A stretch of 64,000 nucleotides of DNA from Ottelia alismoides (GCA_037367405.1 JAZKJV010000093.1:62001-126000), one strand, 5' to 3'. Shown: positions 24,540 to 34,930, counted from the first letter of the stretch. Made by a program: numbers and translations. The notes: generated by a model from the letters alone, not told the origin.

Positions 24540-25430
24540 TAGATATCAACTGTCCAATTTTACATTCTTGCCACACACACACACCATATCTATCTGTGAG
24601 CTCAAAAGGAGGAAGACGCCTCACACCTATATCCCAACAAAGATATTAGAAAAAAAATCAGAGTTACATACCAGTTATTTATCCAAGGACTTCCTACACA
24701 ATCATATACCACAATGCAACATCTTATGTCAGTAAAATACAGATATCGATCATCCATTTTGACATTGTCTCGACGAACTCAACAGTTTGTTTTTCAGCAT
24801 CACACCTGCTATATCTCTACAAGATAATAGGATAAAAGAAAGAAATAAAACCAGACACACATCCACAAGATATCGGACCCGTATCATAACAAGATATTAT
24901 AGAAAAAAACTGATATTGGCCATTTAGGAATAGAGTTGAATATCATGTATCTAAGACCATTCTCCACAATCACACACCACACTGCATCATCTTAGATTAA
25001 TTTTATAAACCAATTACCCAAAATTAACATCCTATCTAAAGCACACACCACACTTATCTATAAACTCAAGCTGCTCCATTCCAATTACTCCACATCACAA
25101 ATTCAGGTCTTTATCAAACGCCTTCAAAACTGATAGCATGAAGAACACGGCAAAACTCCAGAACGTTCACTAAATTGCGACCCTAAACATCACCTCCTCT
25201 GCCTATCCGCAGGGAATGGCAAGAGCAGCAGGAGATCATGCATCAGGCCTATATCTCCACAATATATTTGGAGGGGGAACCAGAGTTTGATATCATTTAT
25301 CTAAGAACTTCCTACACAGTCACACGCCACAGTAAATCAATCTTAGTTAATTCTAGATACCAATGCCCCAACTCAGACATTCTATCTACATGCACACCAC
25401 ATCTATCTATGAACCCATTCACCTCAACAA
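24540..25430. repeat. Diverged tandem repeats, three copies
   Basis: Three degenerate units recur at about 24530-24760, 24840-25080 and 25240-25430. Each has a TATC(C/T)AAG(A/G)...TTC/TCC-CACA(A/G)TCA block (24688, 24956, 25297) and a CACAC...ATCTATC(T/A)(G/A)(T/A)GA(G/A)C block (about 24580, 25040, 25385). Copy-to-copy spacing is 270-450 bp. It lies in the 3' flank of the ATL gene and has no coding pattern. Confidence 0.6.
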
Positions 25431-25626
25431 TACCACAGACACACGTCACAAAGCACACAACTTTATCAAAGGCCTTGAAAGATCAAAAGAGAAAAGATCA
25501 AACTATAGTTAAGATTCAAATCTACCACCATTACCAACAAGCACTCCATCCAAATCGAGCCATCTGAATCCCCTCGCCAAGATCGGACCTTTCCTCCGAA
25601 TTCCACACCCAGGGACCTCAAGAACA

Positions 25627-26139
25627 TCACCTCCGCCTCCCGTCGGCGGGGAACTGCGAGAGCGGCACGAGCTCCGACAACGGCGTGGACAGCGGGGTGG
25701 GCATGGGGGAGGTGCGGCACACGGGGCATGACGCATTAAGCCGAAGCCAGGCGTCGACGCACGATGCGTGGAAGTAGTGCCGGCACTCGGGCATCATGCG
25801 GAGCACCTCGCCTTCCCTGTACTCACAGAGGCAGATGGAGCACAACCCATCTCCGGAAAGCTTGGATCTCGAGTAGGGGAACTTGGGGTAGGAGTTGATG
25901 GCGGCAGGATCGAGGCCATGAAGGGGGCTCTGGGGAGCGTCCTCCTCGACGAAGATGATGCGGGGGAGGACGACGTTGTGGTGATGGTGGTGGGAGGGGG
26001 AGGGGGAAGGGGGGTAGTGGTGGCGGCGGCGGCAGACGTAGAAGGCGAGGAGAAGGGTGGAGAGGAGGACGAGAAGACCGAGGGCGATGGCTATGAGGTT
26101 GCCGAGGCCGAGCGCGGCGAGGGTGTGGGAGTTGGACAT
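25627..26139 (-). CDS. RING-H2 finger E3 ubiquitin ligase, ATL family
   Basis: Intact single-exon frame of 170 codons, usual for the intronless ATL family, whose members are membrane-anchored E3 ubiquitin ligases. Residues about 13-37 form one hydrophobic segment (LIAIALGLLVLLSTLLLAFYV) followed by basic residues. A His-rich linker follows, then the conserved GLDPAAINSYPKFPYS (GLD motif, about residues 75-90). The RING-H2 finger at about residues 99-141 has C-x2-C-x15-C-x-H-x2-H-x2-C-x10-C-x2-C, with the ATL proline two before the third Cys (MMPECRH) and the Trp of VDAWLRL that contacts the E2. The C-terminus TPLSELVPLSQF resembles the ATL67/ATL68/ATL69 group, but I do not assign a symbol. 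The ATG at 26139 is the first in frame. A hAT-like insertion begins 300 bp upstream. Confidence 0.93.
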   Translation of the reverse strand: MSNSHTLAALGLGNLIAIALGLLVLLSTLLLAFYVCRRRHHYPPSPSPSHHHHHNVVLPRIIFVEEDAPQSPLHGLDPAAINSYPKFPYSRSKLSGDGLCSICLCEYREGEVLRMMPECRHYFHASCVDAWLRLNASCPVCRTSPMPTPLSTPLSELVPLSQFPADGRRR

Positions 26140-26439
26140 GGGGAGGAGGGGAAAGGGGAGGTGGGTATTTGTGGGTTGGGCATTTGGAGGGGAGGGGAGG
26201 GGGAAAGGTGGGAGCTTTTGGTGCTGTGGGTGGAGAGAGAAGGGGAAGAAGTGGGTGGGGCATTAAATGTGGAAGGAGAGAGAGGAGGGAGGTGTAAATG
26301 AGATGGTGGTGGCGGTGGCAGAGTATGCATGGGGGTTGCAGGTGGTTTGTGGTGGGAGGCGGCGGAAAGGAGGTTGTGGTGGCGGAGGAGGAGCAGTGGT
26401 GGAGGAGAAAGGTGGTGGTTGTGGTGGTGAAGGACGAGT
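26140..26439 (-). promoter_or_regulatory. Proximal 5' flank of the ATL gene
   Basis: On the coding strand this 300-bp stretch is a CT/CA-rich pyrimidine tract (GA-rich on the plus strand), like many plant 5' UTRs. No clear TATA box is visible before the hAT-like element at 26440, so the core promoter may lie within this tract or inside or beyond the insertion. Confidence 0.4.
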
Positions 26440-27718
26440 CAGGGGTGTTCATGGGGCGGGTACCCGCCCCATTTGAATGTGACCCGCACTGCTCTGTTCG
26501 TATTGGGTCACGGGTCGACCCGCCCCATTCCAACGGGTACCCAGTTGTAACGGGTACCCGGTTAATGGCAATAGATGTTGGCTACTCGCGGGTACCCGCG
26601 GGTACCCGTGGGGATAAAGAGAGATACTCTAATGAAAGGTGGCATATATAAAAATGCAAACGATATATCCAACAATTTGTATCCGTATCTATATCATATT
26701 CATAATGATAATGCCGGATATGAAAATCTAAATGGTACGGAATGCATTTAGATATGGATAAATAAACTTAGATAAATAAATTAATGAGGATGTATAAAAC
26801 TATGTGAATAATGTGAACCATATGAATACATGCAATTGGAAAGAATACTATCGAATACGGATCTAATAGTGACACATTCACGTAGGCTCATCCTCATAAT
26901 GAATCAAATACGGATAAAGAGATGCAAATATATATAATCGGAGGACAACATGACAAATAATATATAAGTATATATTCGTACTCGTAAATGGGTGTATTAA
27001 TTATTCATCACAATTAGTTATGGTAATGTGTGCGTCCGCGCTATGTGTGTGCGTGTGTGCGCGTGGGCGCATGTGCGCGCACGTGGGCATGGGCGTTTGT
27101 ATGGACGCGGGCACGGGCATGCGTGTGGGTGGAGGGTGCGTGTGCGCACGCATGTGTATGCTATATAATTCGTATTCAATTGTATTCATTATTATCATGT
27201 TTGGATGCCTGAATGTATGTATATCGATTTGGATCGTATCTGATTCGTTATCATATATGTTAATTCAAATTTTGACATCCACATATATTTCTATTTCAAA
27301 ATGGATACATATATGAGCGACCTCAAACATATAAATTTCATCTTATCTATACAATTTTGATTTTATTATTTTTCCTTTCTAATTTGCATACATTTAATAC
27401 CGGTATTCAAGTTTAATGATTTGACAATATGTTTTCCATATTCACCGATATTTATATCCGCATCCATTTCTATATTTTTAAAATAGATAAGAATAATGTA
27501 ACATTTATATTGGTGTTTGCAACTAACCATTTGCATTTCTATGAATCAATTGATAGTGGAAGCTTCCAACTGGGTACCCGCAGGTACCCGTCGGGCTTTT
27601 TTATGGGGCATGGGCGGGTACCCGACCATCATTTTCAAACGGGTACCCGAAAGTTTAGGGTCAAAATGGACGGGTCAAGCCGGGTACCCATTGACCCGGA
27701 TATTTTTGAACACCCCTA
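26440..27718. mobile_element. hAT-like non-autonomous element with GGGTACCC subterminal arrays, 1.28 kb
   Basis: The terminal inverted repeat is CAGGGGTGTTCA at the left (26440-26451) and TGAACACCCCTA at the right. GTGAAGG occurs on both sides (27719-27725 directly at the right end; 26427-26433 at the left, 6 bases away from the end), an approximate 8-bp duplication. Each end carries five copies of the palindrome GGGTACCC or GGTACCC (26455-26610 and 27570-27695), the kind of subterminal motif array that hAT transposases bind. The centre is AT-rich with an alternating purine-pyrimidine island at 27020-27160. No transposase. Confidence 0.75.
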
Positions 27719-27885
27719 GTGAAGGTGTGTGTTGACTGTTCTTCTTGGTCTTATTCGACAACGGCTCTCATCCTCTCCTCTCCTCTTCTCTTCTTTTCTT
27801 TTCGATTACGATAGCATTATAAGATTATAAGGAAGAAATAAATGCCTTAAATAAAGACTAGAGTACATCAAAGTCATCGTCTTTA

Positions 27886-28059
27886 GGACCTATTTGGTTG
27901 CTGGGTTGGACTGGGTTGGGTTGGGTTGGGGTACCCCTATGAATAGTAAACTGTACCCCTGTGAATAGTAAACAGTAAGGAGGATTGAGAGGGTTGGAAG
28001 GAGGGGTACACCCGTGTACTCCAACCCAACCCAGTCCAACCCAGTAACCAAACATGCCC
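27886..28059. mobile_element. Tourist-like MITE, family B-related, 174 bp
   Basis: TTA flanks both sides (27883-27885 and 28060-28062). The ends read GGACCTATTTGGTTGCTGG and, reverse-complemented, GGGCATGTTTGGTTACTGG, continuing as near-perfect inverted repeats of GGGTTGGACTGGGTTGG. The centre holds a short duplicated ATGAATAGTAAAC/GTGAATAGTAAAC unit. Clear PIF/Harbinger target choice. Confidence 0.88.
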
Positions 28060-28721
28060 TTAGAGTTACAAACGATTTCCGGAAAATTATGAAGTATCTT
28101 CCAATGATCAAAGATCATCACAAAGATGACCTCTACGACAAGAAAAAGTTTAATGATGGTGGTGTTTGTTTCAAACTCGAACTCTGTGTGGTTGCAATGA
28201 AGCGAGAACTAGAGGTTGGTTGCAATGAAGCAAGAACTAAAGGGGAACGGATCCCCTACGTTACTGTAGGTGCTGTAACAACATAGCATCCTCTTTGCAA
28301 CAGGAGATAGCGTGACAGACTAAGTAGAGGTGGTGGACATATTCCATGAGAGGAGAGGAGAAACAACCGTAGTGATAGAATGGTGAGCAGATGGATCTTG
28401 ATTTCATCCATGCATCAAAGGGACGAGAGGAGACCAAGGAGCATGGTGAGGCCAACTATAGGAGTCATATGAAGGAGTCATGACAAGGGAGCAAAGGAGC
28501 CCATCGATCAACCTTGGAAGGGTAAATCATCAACGTTGATATACCTTGAAATCCTAACCATCTAACCTATGTTGAAGGACCGTCATATGCATCCCCTCTT
28601 ACCATACCATACTACAACAAGATGGGGGTTCACTGTCCGATCAGCAAACCTAGGAGGAGATGTCTAGGGGGAGCAGGTGTGCTCTCCCCCCTCCCAGCGG
28701 GGGTGTGGTGACAGCGCCACA
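28060..28721. other. No gene recognised
   Basis: Low-complexity open frames without recognisable domains. Confidence 0.4.
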
Positions 28722-28980
28722 ATGCAAAAATTTTACTAACGGCTCTATTTCTATTCAGCTTTATGGATCCATTTGTATTAGGGGTCCATCTGCACTGGAG
28801 TAGTATATAAACTCCTATCAAATTATGGCTCTTTATATTCGCTATAATCCCTTCTTTCTCCACGTAGTGAAATTACCGTTGCTTAAGGATGTAGCCCAAT
28901 CGCAGGTAAATCTTGTAAATTTGTGTTTCCTCATGCAAGCGTGATTAATTTTTTGTGCATGTTATTCGCTTCCACGATAA
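28722..28980 (+). mobile_element. Solo LTR of the copia element 1 family
   Basis: Reverse complement of the LTRs at 16480-16750 and 20628-20878. Shared blocks include GGATCCATTTGTATTAGGG, GTAGTATATAAACTCC, TTCTTTCTCC and GTGATTAAT. No coding remnants are next to it. The ends are approximate and no clean duplication was found. Confidence 0.7.
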
Positions 28981-28984
28981 GGTT

Positions 28985-30185
28985 GGGCCTCAAAGAAGGA
29001 TTGATCGATTATATATAATCGATCAAATCAACAAAGTTATCAATCATTTTATGACAATTGAATAATAATTTGAGACACGATTGATTATAGTTAAAAGTTA
29101 GTTGATTAGGAGTGATTGACCATGATAAAAAGGTTGATCGATCAAATAAAAAATAGTAATTAGGTATTGATTGATCATGATCACAAATTGATCGATAGAT
29201 GGTTATCGATCAATGTGTCAAGATAATCAATTATATATCTAAAATTTGATTTTTATGAAAATTGATTATTCTATCTTATTTTTGCTCATTGATCAATAAT
29301 ATGCAAAAATAATAATAACTTTTTTAGCATAAATAGAAATTATGTAAATCATCCGAATTGGCAAAACTTGCAGAAGTTCCCACGAGTCTTCTTTACTAAT
29401 CTATATCTTCAAAGTCTTCAAATCTTCTCTATTGATGCGTTTGAGCTTTTAGATTTAAGTCTCAAGCTATTTAGCCTCTCCTTCTGAGCATTGAGCTTTT
29501 TAGAGATAGTTGCTTCAAGTTGTGTCATTCGGAATTACATCTTATGATTTGATTCAGTTTCATATCTTTCTCTACACATTTCATCATCTCTTTTACCTGA
29601 AAATCAATCAAAGTAGAAAACAAATATACAACAAAATCATTGCCATCAACATGTTCAATTGAGTTGTTTACTAAACATGATACATTATAGTGTGTGTATA
29701 TATAATATATTTTTTCTTCGTTTGTTTGAATCCGAATCTTTTTTCTATTACCACATCCATACCAATATTTGGAAATTTTTTATAACGATTATCCATTTTC
29801 GACAAATATTTTGAATATGGATATTCATATTCGGTAACTTTTCAAGTATGGTAAGTAGATATTTGGATATATCCATATCTATATATATCAATAAAATGAC
29901 CCGAATCAAACCATGAGACATGATTAACATATTGATCATCAACCTGCTTCAATCAATACAATGGGTATCCGCTAAGTTGTATACCCATTATAACAAATGG
30001 ATAGCATGTATCCTATCTGTAATTTCCCAAGCCATTCCATGATCTGTCATTGTAGTTTACTGATCTATACAACTTGTTGGGCTTGCTATATTGGATGGGT
30101 ACTATAGTTGGTAGGGGTGCAATTATGTGGGTAAATTAGCTTAGATCCGAATCTTATGGTTGATTTCATACATACTGGCTATTTT
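28985..30185. other. Non-coding, rich in GATCGATC/TGATTGAT words
   Basis: 28990-29240 has an unusual density of GATCGATCA, TTGATTGATCATGATCAC and related words. The 18-mer TTGATTGATCATGATCAC-type phrase also occurs at about 21602 in copia element 2. 29700-30000 contains repeats of ATATTTGGATAT-like words. No gene. Confidence 0.4.
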
Positions 30186-30747
30186 TGTAATGTCTCGGGC
30201 TTAGATCTCCGATCTGTTATCGAGGAAAACTGAACTTGACAAGTTGTTGGGTTCGAGCCCAATTAGATCCGTTGACAACCATCCAAAAAGTTTAAGATCA
30301 AGTTGTAAATCATACCGCTAATAACTTACTCTCACACTTCATGAGTTTCTGGAGAATATATTCAAAGTGTTACAACCTCCCTCACTTATATTCACAATAT
30401 CCTCGTTGAGACATGACCCATCAATTATTTCCACTAATAGTGGCAGTTGCACACTCCACGTAGCCCTTTCCTCCTATCTCTTTGTGGGGTACCCTGCCTT
30501 TCGGGTAGACATTTCCACTATCAGAGTGAACCTGTCTCTGATGCCATTTGTAACATCCTTGACTTAGGTTCTTGGTTTGTTACCGAGGAAAACCGACACG
30601 ACAACTTGTGGTGTTTATGTCTAATTGAGCCCATTGAAAACCACCTAAAATGCTTAAAGTCAAGTTGTCAAGTGGTACTATCCATCACTTATAACCTACT
30701 CTCACACTTTGTAAGTTTCCGGTATGAGAATATATTAGGGTGTTATA
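30186..30747 (-). mobile_element. TRIM (terminal-repeat retrotransposon in miniature), 562 bp
   Basis: Two direct repeats of about 190-200 bp (30186-30374 and 30549-30747) start TGTAA(T/C)(G/A)TC and end TGTTACA or TGTTATA. The 174-bp interior has no coding. Beside the right repeat the minus strand reads AATGGCATCAGAGACAGG, one change from the tRNA-Met primer site TGGTATCAGAG. Beside the left repeat it reads AGTGAGGGAGG, a polypurine tract. Both signals and the direct repeats fit a minus-strand TRIM, a non-autonomous LTR element. Flanks show no matching 5-bp duplication, so it is old or its ends have drifted. Confidence 0.75.
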
Positions 30748-32303
30748 CTCCCGTGGATATAGAGCAACACAATCAATGTATAATAAAAAGAAGAAGAAAA
30801 TTGCAGAAAAAGATCATTACAATCTTAATACACTTGTGGATCGTCGTAGTCAAATATTATGACTTCTTTGTTTTAAGTTTACAAATTAATATGAGCATAT
30901 ATGTAGATCAAACAAACATTAGTAAGGAAATGGGCGTAGTAAAGGAAGAAGAAGACGAGAAGTCGAAGCTAGTGGATTATGGTTTGGTTGCGGTCGACTA
31001 TGATACAGATAGGTCTTATTATATCTTTTTTCTATTTTTAAATACGAATACATATACAATTACAAATATTGATAGATGTAAAAATATGTTATCATATCCT
31101 CGAAAGATACATGCAGATATAACACAAATAGGATCAAATATATATAATATTGGTAATACTCAACAAATTAGATTAAATATTCATGTATTGAATGGTTTAC
31201 ACGTGAGATAAATATAGTAAATAGATTTATTTCATGATAATTATATCAAATCTTGTTAAAGAATGTTTAAAGTTATGTTAAGTATAAGTTAATATATATG
31301 AGTCAGATTTACGCAAGAGGATATGGATATTTACGAATTTCAAAGTGAAATCCATAAACGTTTACAATTTAAAATGAATAAAGGATATCTATATGAGAGT
31401 AGTGAATCTGGAGTACTAGATTCTGCTCTTCTCTCTACTCTTGCAATCAACGAGGAGAGAGATGATAAAATCTATTGGTGTAGCATCAAATCCCAAAGAT
31501 AGTAATCCTTCTTTCTTACGGAAGAAAGTCTTTTTCAAAAATTATGTATATCGGAGGTCGACGAATTTCATCTTATCTTTTTTTATATTTATTTTATTAT
31601 GTACCAACTTTTCTACTAATTTATTTTTTGAGTTTATAAGAATGTATTCTTATTATTTTTTATTAGAATTGAAGTTTTAAACTTATATAAGATACGAGAT
31701 AAAAATAATAGAGAAATTATTAGGAATTTAAGAATATCATAACAATTTCTTTATTTACTTATTTTATATTTGTTATTTATTTCTTTAGATATAATATGTA
31801 TATATTATATGTATATAATATTTTATAATATTTTAATATTTATAATTGATATAATTTATAATTTCGATAATAACACATTCAATTAAATTTTCATCTTAGA
31901 AAAGGATTAATAATACTTTTTTATATTTCTAAAATTATCCTATTTTATTTATATCAAAATCGGATAAATTGTATTTTTATTAAAATAATAAAAATAATAA
32001 TAAAATAAAACTACAAATCTAATTCTATAAAATTATATATAGGAAACATAAAATGAATATAATAATATAAATAGAACATATAAAATATAAAAATAAAATT
32101 ATAATAAAAAACTATAATATATATATATTAAAAAAGAATTAGTTCAAATAATTAGTTAAATTTCATTATGCATCATATTTAATATATATATATATATGTG
32201 TACGTGTGTGTAAATAAATATATATAAATAAAAACAATGGAATCATTAGATTTTCTTCCATTTTCCAATTCGATTCGATCCATTCGTTCGTAGGGCTAGT
32301 TAC
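30748..32303. other. Very AT-rich sequence without supported gene
   Basis: 31680-32260 is about 85 percent AT with (TA)n tracts and short homopolymer runs. The open frame at 30447-31211 is a by-product of low-stop composition and overlaps the TRIM. I considered plastid origin because ycf2 sequence follows, but recognise no plastid gene here. Confidence 0.4.
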
Positions 32304-32399
32304 TCGATCGCAGACATTTCTGAAACACCTCTAACAGAGGAACAAATAGTCAATTTGGAAAGAACTTATTGTTGGCCTTTTTCCGATATGAATCTATCA
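32304..32399 (+). pseudogene. ycf2: Nuclear plastid-DNA fragment: piece of ycf2
   Basis: Ninety-six bases translate to [20 protein letters not shown] followed by [12 protein letters not shown], which I recognise as an internal block of the plastid Ycf2 protein (usual form ...[21 protein letters not shown]...). Ycf2 is a very large plastid protein of the inner-envelope import motor; only about 32 of its more than 2000 codons are seen here. The flanks on both sides do not continue the gene as far as I can tell. It is a nuclear copy, not functional. Confidence 0.75.
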
Positions 32400-32466
32400 A
32401 AATCATTGCTCTCATGCTCTCACAAATTTTAGCTCTCACAGGATCAACCATCTATTATATATATAT

Positions 32467-32641
32467 GGGAAAAAGGAGTATGCTCCATGGGAGTAGCCAA
32501 CGGGGCTGCTCACACCCTCATTTTCCCCCAATTTTTTTATTTTTTAGAAAATAAAAATTTGTATATTCATCACTATATCCCTCTAAAATTCTATTAAAAT
32601 TTCGTCCCCATTGGCTACTTCAAGGGAGCAACCCCTTTTAC

Positions 32642-32642
<1 letters not shown>
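32467..32642. mobile_element. Short palindromic element in (TA)n, copy 1 (176 bp)
   Basis: The left end GGGAAAAAGGAGTATGCTCC...GTAGCCAACGGGG pairs imperfectly with the right end (reverse complement TAAAAGGGGTTGCTCCCTTG...GTAGCCAATGGGG). It is flanked by (TA)n on the left and (CT)n(TA)n on the right. Its interior ATTCATCACTATATCCCTC...CTATTAAAATT is homologous to one arm of the element at 34358-34741, so the two belong to one family. Confidence 0.65.
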
Positions 32643-32676
<34 letters not shown>

Positions 32677-34336
32677 GGATTTTTATCCAGAGAGCCCTAT
32701 GCCCATTTGAGTTCAAATGAGCACGTGCTTTCATCCTTCAGATCACGATCTAATGATCCTATTTTATCTCATCTATTCCCTTTTTTAGCGTCAATCCTTA
32801 CCATAACAAACTCCTTCCGCATTCTCCTCGTATTGATTTCCTTTTTTGATTCGCAATTAAGTCTATCCGACGTTGCATTGTATGCATTTTTGAAATTTCC
32901 AAAATCATCTATGGCTTCCTCTTGCTGCGAAATCTCAAGATCTCCAGCGACGAAAGACGATCGTCTTCAAGTCCTTGATTTGTAAGTTTCTTCATTGTTT
33001 ATTAGACATTTATTTATTGTTCTTTTGTAGAATTTGATCATTTGTTTTTTAGTTCTCATTTTCAGTTTCGAATACGATGGATCATCTGTGAATGGAAACT
33101 GATCATGATTCCAAAGAAGCAATGATGAACGATGCTTCGTGGATGGATTTGAATCGTGAAAAGATCGTATCAAAGGAGCGAAGATGGATGTCTTACAATT
33201 GGATTTGGATAGTGAAATCATTATTTCAGAAAAATTATACCAAGTTACTGATGACATTTGCATATGTTACTGATAATATAGCATTCATTACTTTTTTATT
33301 TTATCAATCTTACTGATTGAAATCCATTCATAGTTACATATGTATTTTAAGAAAATACAAGTTCTTTCTATCAAATACAAGTTAAGTAATTTATACGTAG
33401 CTATCAGTAACACTTAACGTATTGCAAGTAACTAAATAAACTACATCAATAATTTATACGTAGCTATCAGTAACACTTGACGTATTGCAAGTAACTAAAT
33501 AGACTACATCAGTAATTTATACGTACCTATCAGTAACATTGACATATTGCAAGTAACTAAATAGACTACATCAGTAAAGAAGGCATGATTCGATAGTAAT
33601 TTAAAACAGAGAATATGATAAGTAAGATATACAGAAGCATTAGTAACCTGTAACAAATTGTAGGTAAAAGAAGACAATGGAATCAGTAAGTTGGAATAAT
33701 TATAAAAAAACCACGTGACCAGTAACTTATGTATTGATATCAGTAACATTCGATGCATTATAAGTAATTAAAAAAATTATATAAGTAAATAAGAGGTGCA
33801 TCAGTAACACTCAAAGTATTAAGTAACTATGACATTAGTAACAATCAAAATGAGTACTATAAAATGGATAATTGTAATCAGTACTTCTTGTATAGACATT
33901 AGTAATTTACATACTTAATTACTGATCTTACAACAATAATTACTTGAGAACTGAATATGTATTACTTGAGTAACATGAATGAATTACTGATCTCAGTACA
34001 ATGTAATATTACATATGTAAATTACTGACAACTGTTTCAATATTACTGATCTCGCAACACATAATTACTTACGTACAATATATACATTACTGATCAAATG
34101 TACAATGACTATTTATTCAAAACGAAATTAAGGATTTGAATTTATCTTTCCAAAACCGTCTTCCTTTTTTTAAGAACTAGGTATAATTGGAAATACAAAA
34201 GGCTCAAACATATTAATATCCTTCCAAAACCGTGTCCTTCGAAATAGGCAACCTCTCAAATGGAAATACGCGTGGAGAGCCTACATTGGGTGCTCACTAA
34301 AACTCAAATGGGTACAGGGCTCTCTGGATATGCCCT
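32677..34336. mobile_element. Non-autonomous element with 41-bp TIRs inside (TA)n, 1.66 kb
   Basis: The arms at 32684-32724 and 34290-34330 match as inverted repeats at 36 of 41 positions (both start TATCCAGAGAGCCCT and contain CCCATTTGAGTT). It is bordered by (TA)n on both sides. The interior holds no intact gene; a short frame near 33186-33272 (start MDVLQLDLDSEIIISEK) may be a captured fragment. 33380-34095 is packed with AGTAAC-type words. Superfamily not assigned; Mutator-like or micron-like are candidates. Confidence 0.7.
33388..33577. repeat. Three tandem copies of a 60-71 bp unit
   Basis: Each unit reads approximately TAATTTATACGTA(G/C)CTATCAG ... TAACA(C)TT(G/A)AC(G/A)TATTGCAAGTAAC ... 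ACTACATC, starting near 33388, 33449 and 33513. It lies inside the 41-bp-TIR element. Confidence 0.85.
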
Positions 34337-34357
34337 CTATATATATAAATATATATA

Positions 34358-34741
34358 GGGTTTAATGTGGCTGCCTCTAAGGGAGAGCTAACTTGGCTCC
34401 CCCCATGTCATTTCGCTCATTTTTTATTTTTTTTTTTGAAAATTTCTTCCGTGAATATTCATCATTATATCCCTATATTATGCTATTAAAATTCGTACGA
34501 AACAGAGACTCCTACGACCTCCATCCATACATTCATTTTTTAACGGTAACAGAATCGCTAAAAATAACCACGTCTGGATGGAGGCCGTATGAGTCTCTAT
34601 TTCGCACAAAATTTTAATAGAATAATATAGAGATATATTGATGAAAATCCACGAAAAAAATTAAAAAAATAAAAAAATAAGGAAAATGAGGCGGAGGGAG
34701 CCATGTTAGCTCCCCCTCAAGGGAGCAGCGACATTAAACTC
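34358..34741. mobile_element. Fold-back MITE in (TA)n, near-complete palindrome (384 bp)
   Basis: The left end GGGTTTAATGTGGCTGC pairs with the right end (reverse complement GAGTTTAATGTCGCTGC), and the match continues inward for about 180 bp per arm, meeting near 34545-34555. Both arms carry CCATCCA/TGGATGG, CTATTAAAATT/AATTTTAATAG and ATTCATCATTATAT/ATATATTGATGAA pairs. It is bordered by (TA)n on both sides. A transcript would fold into a long hairpin. Confidence 0.8.
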
Positions 34742-34930
34742 ATATTTATATATAAGTGAATATGTTGAGGATCGGGACACGGACACACCCATATTTGTTT
34801 GCATTTTTAGTGTACCATGTCAAACACGAAGTGCAAGAACAAACGAAGTTAACACAAAAGTATGTTATGCAATGGTTGGTCACTCTACGTAAGAATGTGT
34901 GTAATTTGGAATTACGGAGAGATCATACTA

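Noticed and set aside
25768..26651. Long open frames on the plus strand and in another minus frame opposite and upstream of the ATL gene
   Set aside because: Shadows of the GC-rich coding sequence and of the GA/CT tract; the RING-H2 frame explains the region.
30447..31211. 254-codon open frame
   Set aside because: It starts inside the TRIM and runs into AT-rich DNA; composition is biased and no domain is seen.
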